NCBI GenBank assembly: GCA_026421105.1
Contig: JAPKDI010000069.1
Location: forward strand, 1-6,602
Direction: 5' to 3'
Source of the DNA: Alphaproteobacteria bacterium
GTDB lineage: Bacteria; Pseudomonadota; Alphaproteobacteria; SHVP01
DNA: 6,602 nt
Under the pieces are notes generated by a model. It did not search any database. It worked only from the letters and a program-made list of their open reading frames with translations, and was not told the DNA's origin. This document shows positions 1 through 6,333 of this stretch, in pieces. Every line of letters starts with the position of its first letter. The first letter of the stretch is position 1. A program made the position numbers and the translations under genes.

Positions 1-1
1 C

Positions 2-77
<76 letters not shown>

Positions 78-108
78 GGGCGCCGACCTTTTGTAGCCTG
101 CGGCTCGG

Positions 109-137
109 AACCTAGGGCCGCTCTGGCCCTGAATCAA
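109..137 (-). promoter_or_regulatory. Weak candidate promoter for tRNA-Ala
   Basis: On the minus strand there is a -35-like TTGATT (positions 137-132), a 17-base spacer, and a -10-like TAGGTT (114-109). This would start transcription near position 102 and give a 5' leader of about 25 nt, a sensible length for RNase P processing. The match is only moderate (about 4/6 and 3/6 to the sigma70 consensus). I chose it for position and spacing more than for sequence strength. Other starts in the gap are possible. Confidence 0.3.
114..130. repeat. Perfect 6-bp inverted repeat
   Basis: AGGGCC (114-119) and GGCCCT (125-130) form an exact inverted repeat around a 5-base centre in the divergent gap between the tRNA gene and the methyltransferase gene. 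It lies almost wholly in the spacer of the candidate tRNA promoter. It could be a small operator, a hairpin in the leader of a rightward transcript, or chance in GC-rich DNA. Nothing else in the sequence decides between these. Confidence 0.35.
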
Positions 138-206
138 GCCCGGGAAACGGGTTCTCTAGGGGAGGCAATTGTCCCCGCCGGAGACTGGGTTCATCATGGC
201 GAAAAT

Positions 207-211
207 GGAGA
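207..211 (+). promoter_or_regulatory. Ribosome binding site favouring the ATG at 217
   Basis: GGAGA lies 5 bases before the ATG at 217 and supports this start for the methyltransferase. The in-frame alternatives are weaker. The TTG at 169 has GGAGG only 3 bases upstream, which is too close. The ATG at 196 has GGAG about 12 bases upstream, which is rather far. The ATG at 205 overlaps the site itself. Confidence 0.5.
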
Positions 212-216
212 GCGCT

Positions 217-1371
217 ATGGCTGAGACTCTACCTCACGCAATGTTGCCCCGTGCCAACCACGATGAACTTGCCGGACAGCAGTTCGTTCAGGCGATGAAG
301 GTGCACGTGTCGTCCAAGATCACATCCGGGAACCACAAGATTTACGATCAGGTTGCGCGACCCAAGTTCGAGAAAGAGAAGAGACGATCGCCGCGCTCCC
401 GGCATGAGGTACGCCGCCTGATGGAGGATGAGCCCTATCATCAAATGTGGGGCTCCCTGATGCGTCTCGGTCAAGAGCTGATGTGGGATACGGTCATCGA
501 TAGCGTGGACCGGCAGCTAGAGGACCTTATCGCGCGATCTCGGCCCAAAGGGGCCCGCGGGTCCCTGACCCTCAATCCGACGTTGGAACAACCACGCTAT
601 TTGGCGGCGGTAGATCAACATGGACAACCCGGCAGCTATTACACGGACACGTGCGACGACGATGTGCGCGCCGGCGCGATTCTCGACCGCGGGGCCTCGA
701 TCTATCACTTCGGGGGTGCCGGTGGCATCGGGATGGAAGGTCGTGGGCGAACGCTGCTCCAGTTCCTATTCGAGAAATACCCTGATCTAAAACCGAAGAC
801 GATTGTCGATATCGGCTGCTCGGTTGGTGCGAGCACGGTCCCTCTCGCCAAGTTCTATCCCAACGCCAAGGTATACGGGGTTGATACCGGAGCACCTATG
901 CTTCGCTACGCCCACGCGCGCGCTGAAGCGCTTGGCGTCCCGGTTCACTATGCACAGCAAAGCGGCGAGAACCTCGATTTTCCCGACGAGAGCGTCGATC
1001 TTGTAGTCTCGCTCGTGATGCTTCACGAGACCAGTACCAAAGCACTGCCGCGGATCATGTCCGAGTGCTATCGGGTCTTGAAACCTGGCGGCGTGGTCGC
1101 GCACCTCGAAGTACCCGTGCGTTACGACCACATGCCGAATCTCATGGAGCAAACGCTCCGCGACTGGCAGACCTATTATAACGACGAGCCGTTTTGGGGT
1201 CGGGTTTGCGAAACCGATCTCATTGATTCGCTCGGCGTCGCCGGGTTTGACGATGTGTTCGAAGGCTTTCAGAAACAGACGGTCGACCCGCGTCTCGGAG
1301 AAACGGGGTTTACGAAAGTGGCTGATTCACGACCCGGACATTGGTATGTCGCGGCGGGGATGAAATCGTAG
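217..1371 (+). CDS. Class I SAM-dependent methyltransferase, substrate unknown
   Basis: With the preferred ATG at 217 the product has 384 residues; in-frame starts at 169, 196 and 205 would add up to 16. The C-terminal half is a Rossmann-type methyltransferase of the UbiE/Methyltransf_11 kind. SAM-binding motif I is VDIGCSVG (about residues 197-204), the acidic residue after strand 2 is in YGVDTG (Asp at about 223), and the late motif LKPGG is at about 288-292. The first 160 or so residues are not part of this fold. They are charged, with basic and acidic stretches, and lack a signal peptide or obvious membrane helix. A glycine-rich HFGGAGGIGMEG segment (about 164-175) sits just before the catalytic domain. 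UbiE and COQ5 proteins are only about 250 residues and lack such an extension, so I do not assign quinone biosynthesis. The gene has its own gap on both sides and is probably not part of the aroA cluster. The product is likely cytoplasmic. The fold is secure; the reaction is unknown. Confidence 0.88.
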   Translation: MAETLPHAMLPRANHDELAGQQFVQAMKVHVSSKITSGNHKIYDQVARPKFEKEKRRSPRSRHEVRRLMEDEPYHQMWGSLMRLGQELMWDTVIDSVDRQLEDLIARSRPKGARGSLTLNPTLEQPRYLAAVDQHGQPGSYYTDTCDDDVRAGAILDRGASIYHFGGAGGIGMEGRGRTLLQFLFEKYPDLKPKTIVDIGCSVGASTVPLAKFYPNAKVYGVDTGAPMLRYAHARAEALGVPVHYAQQSGENLDFPDESVDLVVSLVMLHETSTKALPRIMSECYRVLKPGGVVAHLEVPVRYDHMPNLMEQTLRDWQTYYNDEPFWGRVCETDLIDSLGVAGFDDVFEGFQKQTVDPRLGETGFTKVADSRPGHWYVAAGMKS

Positions 1372-1387
1372 GGGACCTTTTTTTCGC

Positions 1388-1405
1388 GCCGCGCTTTGGC
1401 GCGGC
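1388..1405. other. GC-rich stem-loop after the methyltransferase gene
   Basis: GCCGCGC (1388-1394), loop TTTG, GCGCGGC (1399-1405) make a perfect 7-bp GC stem 16 bases after the methyltransferase stop. A run of seven T lies at 1378-1384, on the 5' side of the stem and not after it. It is therefore not a canonical intrinsic terminator on the plus strand, and on the minus strand the run would be A. It may still slow polymerase or protect the 3' end of the mRNA. The right half overlaps the candidate -35 element of the aroA promoter. Confidence 0.5.
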
Positions 1406-1424
1406 TATTCGCTCGTCCTATTAT
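1396..1424 (+). promoter_or_regulatory. Candidate sigma70-type promoter for the aroA cluster
   Basis: TTGGCG (1396-1401), a 17-base spacer, and TATTAT (1419-1424) match the sigma70 consensus at 9 of 12 positions with ideal spacing. Transcription would start near 1431, giving a leader of about 94 nt before the aroA ATG. The -35 box lies within the preceding stem-loop. This is the best promoter-like pair I see in the 153-base gap, but it is inferred from sequence only. Confidence 0.42.
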
Positions 1425-1524
1425 CGATGGCCACCGGGCGTCAGAACCGATCTTCTTTTAACCCAGCAATCACTGTGCTAGACAAGCGCTCGCGCCGCCG
1501 CGCTGCAGTAACCTCCTGTCGAAA

Positions 1525-2853
1525 ATGACGGCCTTTCAGTCCCACCCCATTCGTGACCCCCTGCTCGGCACAATTGCCGTTTCAGGGGACAAATCGATCT
1601 CACATCGCGCGCTCATTTTCGGTGCGATGAGCGTCGGAGAAACGACGATTACTAATTTGCTTGAGGGCGACGATGTCCTGCGCACGGCCGCGGCGGTACG
1701 CGCGCTAGGTGCGGAGGTGGATCGGCGTTCGGACGGCACCTGGTCTGTACACGGATGCGGGGTAGGCGGACTCCACGAATCGGCCGAAGTCCTGGACCTT
1801 GGAAATTCGGGCACCGGCGTACGTCTTTTGATGGGCCTGGCCGCGACGTTGCCTTTCACCACCTTTTTCGCCGGCGATTCGTCGCTGTCCCGCCGCCCGA
1901 TGGGCCGGGTCATGACACCGCTTGAAAAGTTTGGCGCCACATTCGTCAGCCGGGAAGGATTGCTGCCATGTGCCGTCTACGGCGCGAAAAATCCGCCGCC
2001 GATCGAACACCAGATGACCGTCGCGAGCGCACAGGTAAAGTCCGCTATCTTGCTCGCCGGGCTCAACGCGCCAGGTGAAACCGCTGTGGTCGAGACCGTG
2101 CCGACCCGAGACCACACGGAGCGCATGTTGCGGGCCTTTGGCGCAGAAGTCCGCACGGAAGAGACGGGCGCTGCCCGTCGGATCACCGTTGTCGGGCAAC
2201 CCGAATTGATCGGTCGCGCCGTGCATGTACCGGTAGATCCATCCTCGGCCGCGTTCTTCGTCGTCGCGGCAACCTTGATCGAAGGGTCCGACGTCACTAT
2301 CGAGCGGGTCAGCATGAACCCACTTCGGGCAGGCCTCTTTGAAGTGCTGCAAGAGATGGGCGCCAACATTACGCTGACCAATACCAGCGACCTCAACGGA
2401 GAACCGGTGGCCGACCTCCGTGTCCGCGCCGCGCCTTTGCACGGTATCGATGTATCGCCGACGCGCGCGCCAAGCATGATCGACGAATATCCGGTTCTCG
2501 CCGTTGCCGCAGCTCATGCGAGGGGCGATACCGTGATGCGCGGGTTGGAGGAATTGCGCGTAAAGGAGAGCAACCGGCTGAGCGCCATCGCGGGGGGACT
2601 GATCGCCTGCGGCGTTAGCGTAGAGGCATCGTATGATAGCCTCGTTGTTCACGGATGTGGCGGCGACGTTCCAGGCGGGGGCCAGGTCACCACGCACCAC
2701 GACCACCGAATTGCGATGGCTTTTGCAGTCTTGGGTTTTGCTGCGCGCCGACCGGTGACCATCGATGACGACCAAATGATTGGGACAAGCTTTCCAACCT
2801 TTACCGCCCTGGCTGAAGGCCTTGGCGGGAGACTGGTGCCCCTGAGCAAATGA
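1525..2853 (+). CDS. aroA: 3-phosphoshikimate 1-carboxyvinyltransferase (EPSP synthase)
   Basis: This enzyme joins shikimate-3-phosphate and phosphoenolpyruvate to give EPSP, the sixth step of the shikimate pathway to chorismate, in the cytoplasm. The 442 residues match the family length. Visible motifs are GDKSISHRA (21-29, with Lys23), LGNSGTGVR (92-100), RRPMGRV (123-129), SAQVK (168-172), RDHTE (195-199), DPSSAAFF (238-245), SMIDEYP (317-323, with the catalytic-type Asp320), LRVKESNRLSA (344-354, Glu348) and HHDHRIAM (391-398). The overall sequence resembles class II (CP4-like) enzymes of alphaproteobacteria, as SAQVK and RDHTE show. The residue equivalent to Ala100 of CP4, which underlies its glyphosate insensitivity, is Gly96 here, as in sensitive enzymes. 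The segment corresponding to the class II motif N-x-T-R reads NPLR (265-268). The ATG at 1525 gives the expected N-terminus, although no purine-rich ribosome binding site precedes it. The stop overlaps the start of cmk. Confidence 0.97.
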   Translation: MTAFQSHPIRDPLLGTIAVSGDKSISHRALIFGAMSVGETTITNLLEGDDVLRTAAAVRALGAEVDRRSDGTWSVHGCGVGGLHESAEVLDLGNSGTGVRLLMGLAATLPFTTFFAGDSSLSRRPMGRVMTPLEKFGATFVSREGLLPCAVYGAKNPPPIEHQMTVASAQVKSAILLAGLNAPGETAVVETVPTRDHTERMLRAFGAEVRTEETGAARRITVVGQPELIGRAVHVPVDPSSAAFFVVAATLIEGSDVTIERVSMNPLRAGLFEVLQEMGANITLTNTSDLNGEPVADLRVRAAPLHGIDVSPTRAPSMIDEYPVLAVAAAHARGDTVMRGLEELRVKESNRLSAIAGGLIACGVSVEASYDSLVVHGCGGDVPGGGQVTTHHDHRIAMAFAVLGFAARRPVTIDDDQMIGTSFPTFTALAEGLGGRLVPLSK

Positions 2854-3485
2854 TCGTTGCGATTGACGGCCCCGCGGCCGCCGGCAAGGGTACCCTCGCG
2901 CGTCGGATCGCCGAGGCACTTGGATTCGCCCACCTTGATACGGGCGCCCTCTACCGTGCGGTGGGTTTGGGCGTGCTGCGCGCAGGTCAGGACCCGGCCG
3001 ACGCCCATGCGGCGCTTGCCGTCGCGGAAGCGCTCGACCCGGCTGGCCTGTCCGATCCTGTATTGCGCGAGGAAGAGACCGGCAAAGCCGCCTCAATCGT
3101 CTCGGTTCACCCTCAGGTTCGGGCTGCATTGCTCAAATTCCAGCACAATTTTGCGCGGAACCCGCCAAATGGGGCCGCTGGCGCCGTATTGGAGGGTCGG
3201 GATATTGGAACCGTCGTGTGCCCGGACGCTGACGTGAAACTCTTCATTGATGCCGATTTGGAGGTTCGCGCTGAGCGTCGCCTGGCCGAACTCCGCGCCC
3301 AGGACCGGTCCCAGACCCTCGGCGTAGTACGTGCCGAAATGGCAGCGCGCGATGAAAGGGATCGAAATAGGGCGAATTCGCCTCTAGAGGCGGCGCCTGA
3401 CGCGCACTTGCTCGATACAACGGTTTTGGATATAGACGGGGCATTCGAAGCTGCCATGAAGGTTATTGGCGGCGCCGAAAGGTAG
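2850..3485 (+). CDS. cmk: Cytidylate kinase (CMP/dCMP kinase)
   Basis: The enzyme phosphorylates CMP and dCMP to the diphosphates using ATP, recycling pyrimidine nucleotides from RNA and lipid turnover. The 211-residue length is typical. The P-loop GPAAAGKGT is at residues 7-15, DTGALYR, part of the CMP-binding region, is at 30-36, and GRDIGTVV is at 116-123. An arginine-rich lid containing RDERDRNR is at 167-174, followed by the family's DAHLLDTT segment at 184-191. The start ATG overlaps the aroA stop as ATGA, so translation is probably coupled to aroA; no strong ribosome binding site of its own is visible. The aroA-cmk-rpsA order is common in proteobacteria, which supports the call. Confidence 0.97.
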   Translation: MIVAIDGPAAAGKGTLARRIAEALGFAHLDTGALYRAVGLGVLRAGQDPADAHAALAVAEALDPAGLSDPVLREEETGKAASIVSVHPQVRAALLKFQHNFARNPPNGAAGAVLEGRDIGTVVCPDADVKLFIDADLEVRAERRLAELRAQDRSQTLGVVRAEMAARDERDRNRANSPLEAAPDAHLLDTTVLDIDGAFEAAMKVIGGAER

Positions 3486-3532
3486 CCAGATCGTAGGTTT
3501 TTCGGTCGGCTTCATTACCAGCGGAAAAGTTT

Positions 3533-3573
3533 GGTCGCATCCCGTGTGCTGGAAGTCCGTACTTCATGCGGCT
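3533..3573 (+). promoter_or_regulatory. Bulged hairpin in the rpsA leader
   Basis: In the 145-base gap before rpsA, GAAGT (3552-3556) and ACTTC (3561-3565) form a stem with a 4-base loop. Directly outside it CGCAT (3536-3540) pairs with ATGCG (3566-3570), leaving an 11-base bulge on the 5' side (3541-3551). Three further pairs (two of them G-U) can extend the base to 3533/3573. This 13-bp two-part helix ends about 57 bases before the rpsA start. S1 represses its own translation in E. coli through leader structure, so an autoregulatory role is a reasonable guess. I do not recognise this element as a named RNA family. A weak promoter-like pair inside the end of cmk (TTGCTC at 3408, TATAGA at 3431, 17-base spacer) could supply a separate rpsA transcript. 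Confidence 0.4.
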
Positions 3574-3617
3574 CGAGGCATTTAACCCGTTCTTGTCGGA
3601 CGGTTGGCCAAACAGAA

Positions 3618-3622
3618 AAGGA
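3618..3622 (+). promoter_or_regulatory. Ribosome binding site fixing the rpsA start
   Basis: AAGGA lies 8 bases before the ATG at 3631 and fits the anti-Shine-Dalgarno sequence. It overlaps an in-frame ATG at 3622 and leaves the in-frame TTG at 3604 without a good site, so 3631 is the preferred start. Confidence 0.65.
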
Positions 3623-3630
3623 TGAAATCC

Positions 3631-5352
3631 ATGTCGGAAACGACGCAAGAGGCCATGACCAACACCGGTGAAAATTTCGCTGCCCTTCTTGAAGAATCAC
3701 TCGGCGCCAACGAGGAACTTGAAGGTTCCGTTATCAAGGGTGTCGTCGTTGCAATTGAAAACGATGATGCGGTGGTCGATGTCGGATTGAAATCCGAAGG
3801 GCGCGTTGCGCTAAAAGAATTTTCTCTGCCGGGACAGCCGGCTGAAATCAAAGTGGGCGATACCGTCGAGGTCTATCTCGAGCGTATGGAAAACCGGAAC
3901 GGCGAAGCCGTTCTGAGTCGCGAAAAGGCCCGTCGCGAAGAATCCTGGGAAAAACTCGAAGAAGCGTTCGAAAAAACCGAGCGGGTCACCGGACATATCT
4001 TTGGGCGAGTCAAAGGCGGCTTCACTGTTGATCTTTCCGGCGCCGTCGCGTTCCTGCCTGGCAGCCAGGTCGACATCCGGCCTGTGCGCGATGTCGCGCC
4101 GCTGATGAACTCACCGCAGCCCTTCCAAATTCTCAAGATGGATCGCCGTCGCGGCAACATCGTTGTTTCACGCCGCGCCGTTCTGGAAGAAACCCGTGCC
4201 GAGGCACGGTCCGAGCTGCTCAACACGTTATCCGAGGGTCAAGTCCTCGAGGGCGTGGTCAAAAACATCACCGACTACGGTGCGTTCGTCGACCTCGGCG
4301 GTATCGACGGTCTCTTGCACGTCACCGACATGGCATGGCGCCGCATCGCGCACCCATCTGAGGTGCTGAACATCGGTGAGACTGTCAAAGTTCAGGTCAT
4401 CAAAGTGAACCCCGAGAGCCAGCGGATTTCACTGGGCATGAAGCAACTTGAATCCGATCCGTGGGACGGTGTCGAGGTCAAGTTCCCAGTAAGCGCCAAA
4501 TTCACGGGCCGTGTCACCAATATCACTGACTACGGCGCGTTCGTTGAACTTGAACCAGGCATTGAAGGCCTGGTCCACGTCTCCGAAATGAGCTGGACGA
4601 AGAAGAACGTGCATCCAGGCAAGATCGTGTCGACCAGCCAGGAAGTAGAAGTCGTCATCCTCGACGTTGACCCCGCAAAACGTCGGATCAGCCTGGGCCT
4701 CAAACAGACCATGGACAATCCATGGGAAGCGTTCGCGGCTGGCAATCAAGTTGGCACCCTCGTCGAAGGCGAGATCAAGGGCATCACGGAATTCGGGTTG
4801 TTTGTTGGCCTTGAGGACGGCGTAGACGGCTTGGTCCATCTGTCCGACATCACTTGGAGCGGTTCGGGCGAAGAAGCTGCGGCCCAGTATCAAAAAGGCC
4901 AAACGGTGAAGGCCAAGGTTCTCGATGTAAGCATTGAGAAGGAACGCATCAGCCTTGGCATCAAGCAACTTACCGACGATCCGTTCGAGTCTGCCTCGGA
5001 TGGCCTCAAGAAGGGTGCGACCGTTACCTGCACTGTGTCTGAAGTGAAAGAGGGTGGGATCGAAGTGATCCTCCCGACTGGATTATCAGCCTTTGTTCGT
5101 CGTTCGGACCTATCGCGAGATCGCTCGGACCAGCGGCCCGACCGGTTTGCGCCGGGAGACAAGGTTGACGCCAGGATCATGTCGATCGACCCCGATAGCC
5201 GGAAGGTCAGTATCTCGATCAAGGCACTCGAAGTCGCAGAAGAAAAAGCGGCGCTCAAACAGTTTGGGTCCTCCGATAGCGGCGCTAGCTTGGGCGATAT
5301 TCTTGGCGCCGCCATTCGCGACAAGGAAGAGCAGTCCGAAGACAACGAATAG
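3631..5352 (+). CDS. rpsA: 30S ribosomal protein S1
   Basis: S1 is the large RNA-binding protein of the 30S subunit. It unfolds mRNA and brings it to the decoding site. From the ATG at 3631 the product has 573 residues, close to the usual alphaproteobacterial size. Six S1/OB-fold repeats can be followed at about residues 31-98, 116-183, 204-273, 289-359, 376-446 and 462-533. The central ones carry the typical GxV..I.DYGAFV...G.EGLVHVS pattern (for instance ITDYGAFV at 213-220 and 298-305). Repeats 1 and 2, which in this family bind the ribosome, are more divergent, as expected. Repeats 3 and 4 are similar even in DNA (around 4264 and 4519, 255 bases apart). The tail [10 protein letters not shown] followed by an acidic end is, from memory, typical of alphaproteobacterial S1. 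A 145-base leader separates it from cmk. The next gene starts 11 bases after the stop. Confidence 0.97.
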   Translation: MSETTQEAMTNTGENFAALLEESLGANEELEGSVIKGVVVAIENDDAVVDVGLKSEGRVALKEFSLPGQPAEIKVGDTVEVYLERMENRNGEAVLSREKARREESWEKLEEAFEKTERVTGHIFGRVKGGFTVDLSGAVAFLPGSQVDIRPVRDVAPLMNSPQPFQILKMDRRRGNIVVSRRAVLEETRAEARSELLNTLSEGQVLEGVVKNITDYGAFVDLGGIDGLLHVTDMAWRRIAHPSEVLNIGETVKVQVIKVNPESQRISLGMKQLESDPWDGVEVKFPVSAKFTGRVTNITDYGAFVELEPGIEGLVHVSEMSWTKKNVHPGKIVSTSQEVEVVILDVDPAKRRISLGLKQTMDNPWEAFAAGNQVGTLVEGEIKGITEFGLFVGLEDGVDGLVHLSDITWSGSGEEAAAQYQKGQTVKAKVLDVSIEKERISLGIKQLTDDPFESASDGLKKGATVTCTVSEVKEGGIEVILPTGLSAFVRRSDLSRDRSDQRPDRFAPGDKVDARIMSIDPDSRKVSISIKALEVAEEKAALKQFGSSDSGASLGDILGAAIRDKEEQSEDNE

Positions 5353-5355
5353 GGA
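5351..5355 (+). promoter_or_regulatory. sppA ribosome binding site overlapping the rpsA stop
   Basis: AGGGA begins inside the rpsA stop codon (TAG, 5350-5352) and ends 8 bases before the GTG start of sppA at 5364. The overlap means ribosomes terminating on rpsA would cover or release the sppA initiation site, which suggests coupled translation. It also supports the GTG at 5364 as the true start. Confidence 0.6.
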
Positions 5356-5363
5356 CTGACGCC

Positions 5364-6287
5364 GTGACGCTCGACGCGGACGGGATCGTCGCCCGACGAC
5401 GCCTGCGTCGGCGTCTGGCATTTTGGCGGGTATTGGCCCTTGTAGTCATCGCTGCCTTTGGCTTGGTAGGTCTGGCTTTGGTGACTGGGTTTGACCCGGT
5501 TGGCAACCGCCCACACATCTTACGCGTGGTGGTGAGCGGCGTTGTCGTTAGCGACGAAACCATTTTGAACGGCCTGGATGCTGCCGCAGACGATCCCGCT
5601 GTCTCTGCCGTATTGGTCGTGATCGACACCCCCGGCGGGACAACGACCGGGGGTGAATCGATCTACCGCGAGCTACGGCGCATTGGAGAAAATGGCGTGC
5701 CGATGGTCGCGGTGATCCGAAACGTTGGTGCGTCGGCGGGCTACATGATTGCGCTAGGCACCGACCGCATATACGCCCTAGAAACGTCGATCACTGGCTC
5801 GATTGGCGTCTTGCTCGAAACTGCCGAAGTGAGCGGTCTCCTCGAACGCCTTGGGGTTACGGCGGAGACATTTCGCAGCGGACCGCTTAAGGGCCAACCC
5901 ACGCCCTTTGCCCCGCTCAACGATCAAGCGCGTGCCGCCACACAATCGCTGATCGACGATATATACAACTGGTTCCTTGCCGTGTTCGCCGAACGTCGGG
6001 GTCTTCCGCTCGACGTCGCTCGTGTCCTCGCCGACGGGCGCGCCTACACGGGCCGCCAAGCGCTCGCCCTCGATTTGATTGACGCCATCGGTGACGAACG
6101 CAAAGCGCTTCAGTGGCTTACTGAGTCTCAAGGAATCCCAGGGGATCTACCGATTATTGACCTAGATCGTGAGGACGATCCAGGGACGTTTTTCGATCTA
6201 ATTACCAGTCTGACCAGGGAAACGCTTTTTTCAGAACGACTTAGGCTTGACGGCCCGATTTCGGTTTGGCACCCTGCGCAGAATTAG
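5364..6287 (+). CDS. sppA: Signal peptide peptidase SppA, S49 family serine protease
   Basis: SppA-type enzymes cleave leftover signal peptides and other membrane peptides at the periplasmic side of the inner membrane. The product has 307 residues, the short form with one S49 domain (B. subtilis SppA-like), not the duplicated 67-kDa E. coli form. The N-terminus is basic (RRRLRRR, 11-17) and is followed by one membrane helix at about 20-40, giving an N-in, C-out anchor. The S49 domain contains IDTPGGTTTGGE (87-98), the nucleophile in VGASAGYMIA (Ser124), TGSIGV (144-149) and the general base in SGPLKGQPTPF (Lys176). The 52-residue Ser-Lys spacing equals that of the B. subtilis catalytic pair (Ser147/Lys199). 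ADGRAYTGRQAL (223-234) is a further typical segment. It starts with GTG 11 bases after rpsA and is probably co-transcribed with it. Which substrates it cuts cannot be read from the sequence. Confidence 0.93.
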   Translation: MTLDADGIVARRRLRRRLAFWRVLALVVIAAFGLVGLALVTGFDPVGNRPHILRVVVSGVVVSDETILNGLDAAADDPAVSAVLVVIDTPGGTTTGGESIYRELRRIGENGVPMVAVIRNVGASAGYMIALGTDRIYALETSITGSIGVLLETAEVSGLLERLGVTAETFRSGPLKGQPTPFAPLNDQARAATQSLIDDIYNWFLAVFAERRGLPLDVARVLADGRAYTGRQALALDLIDAIGDERKALQWLTESQGIPGDLPIIDLDREDDPGTFFDLITSLTRETLFSERLRLDGPISVWHPAQN

Positions 6288-6295
6288 CGTGTAAT
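6266..6295 (+). promoter_or_regulatory. Candidate sigma70-type promoter for ihfB
   Basis: TTGGCA (6266-6271), an 18-base spacer, and TGTAAT (6290-6295) match the sigma70 consensus at 10 of 12 positions. The -35 lies in the last codons of sppA and the -10 just after its stop, so ihfB could be transcribed separately from the rpsA-sppA message. The start would be near 6302, giving a leader of about 32 nt. No GC-rich terminator hairpin separates sppA from ihfB, so read-through is also likely. Confidence 0.45.
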
Positions 6296-6333
6296 ATCAG
6301 TGCATTATAAGAATTTTTGAGGGGGGTGACGCG

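Noticed and set aside
1705..3129. 474-codon open frame on the minus strand across aroA and cmk
   Set aside because: It is antisense to two secure conserved genes, crosses their boundary, and its translation is rich in Arg, Pro and Gly with no recognisable motif, as expected for a shadow frame in GC-rich DNA.
3544..3585. 13-codon GTG-initiated open frame in the rpsA leader, a possible leader peptide
   Set aside because: No ribosome binding site precedes the GTG, and there is no run of a regulatory amino acid. The bases are better explained by the hairpin.
4264..4551. Near-identical DNA segments 255 bases apart in rpsA
   Set aside because: They are explained by homologous S1 repeats 3 and 4 encoding the same ITDYGAFV core, not by an independent repeat element.
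4429..4968. 179-codon minus-strand open frame within rpsA
   Set aside because: It lies opposite S1 domains 4 and 5, whose reading is certain; no family motif or separate initiation signal is visible.
5285..5629. Minus-strand open frame spanning the rpsA/sppA junction
   Set aside because: It is low-complexity, very rich in Arg, Thr and Ala, and antisense to two confident genes.
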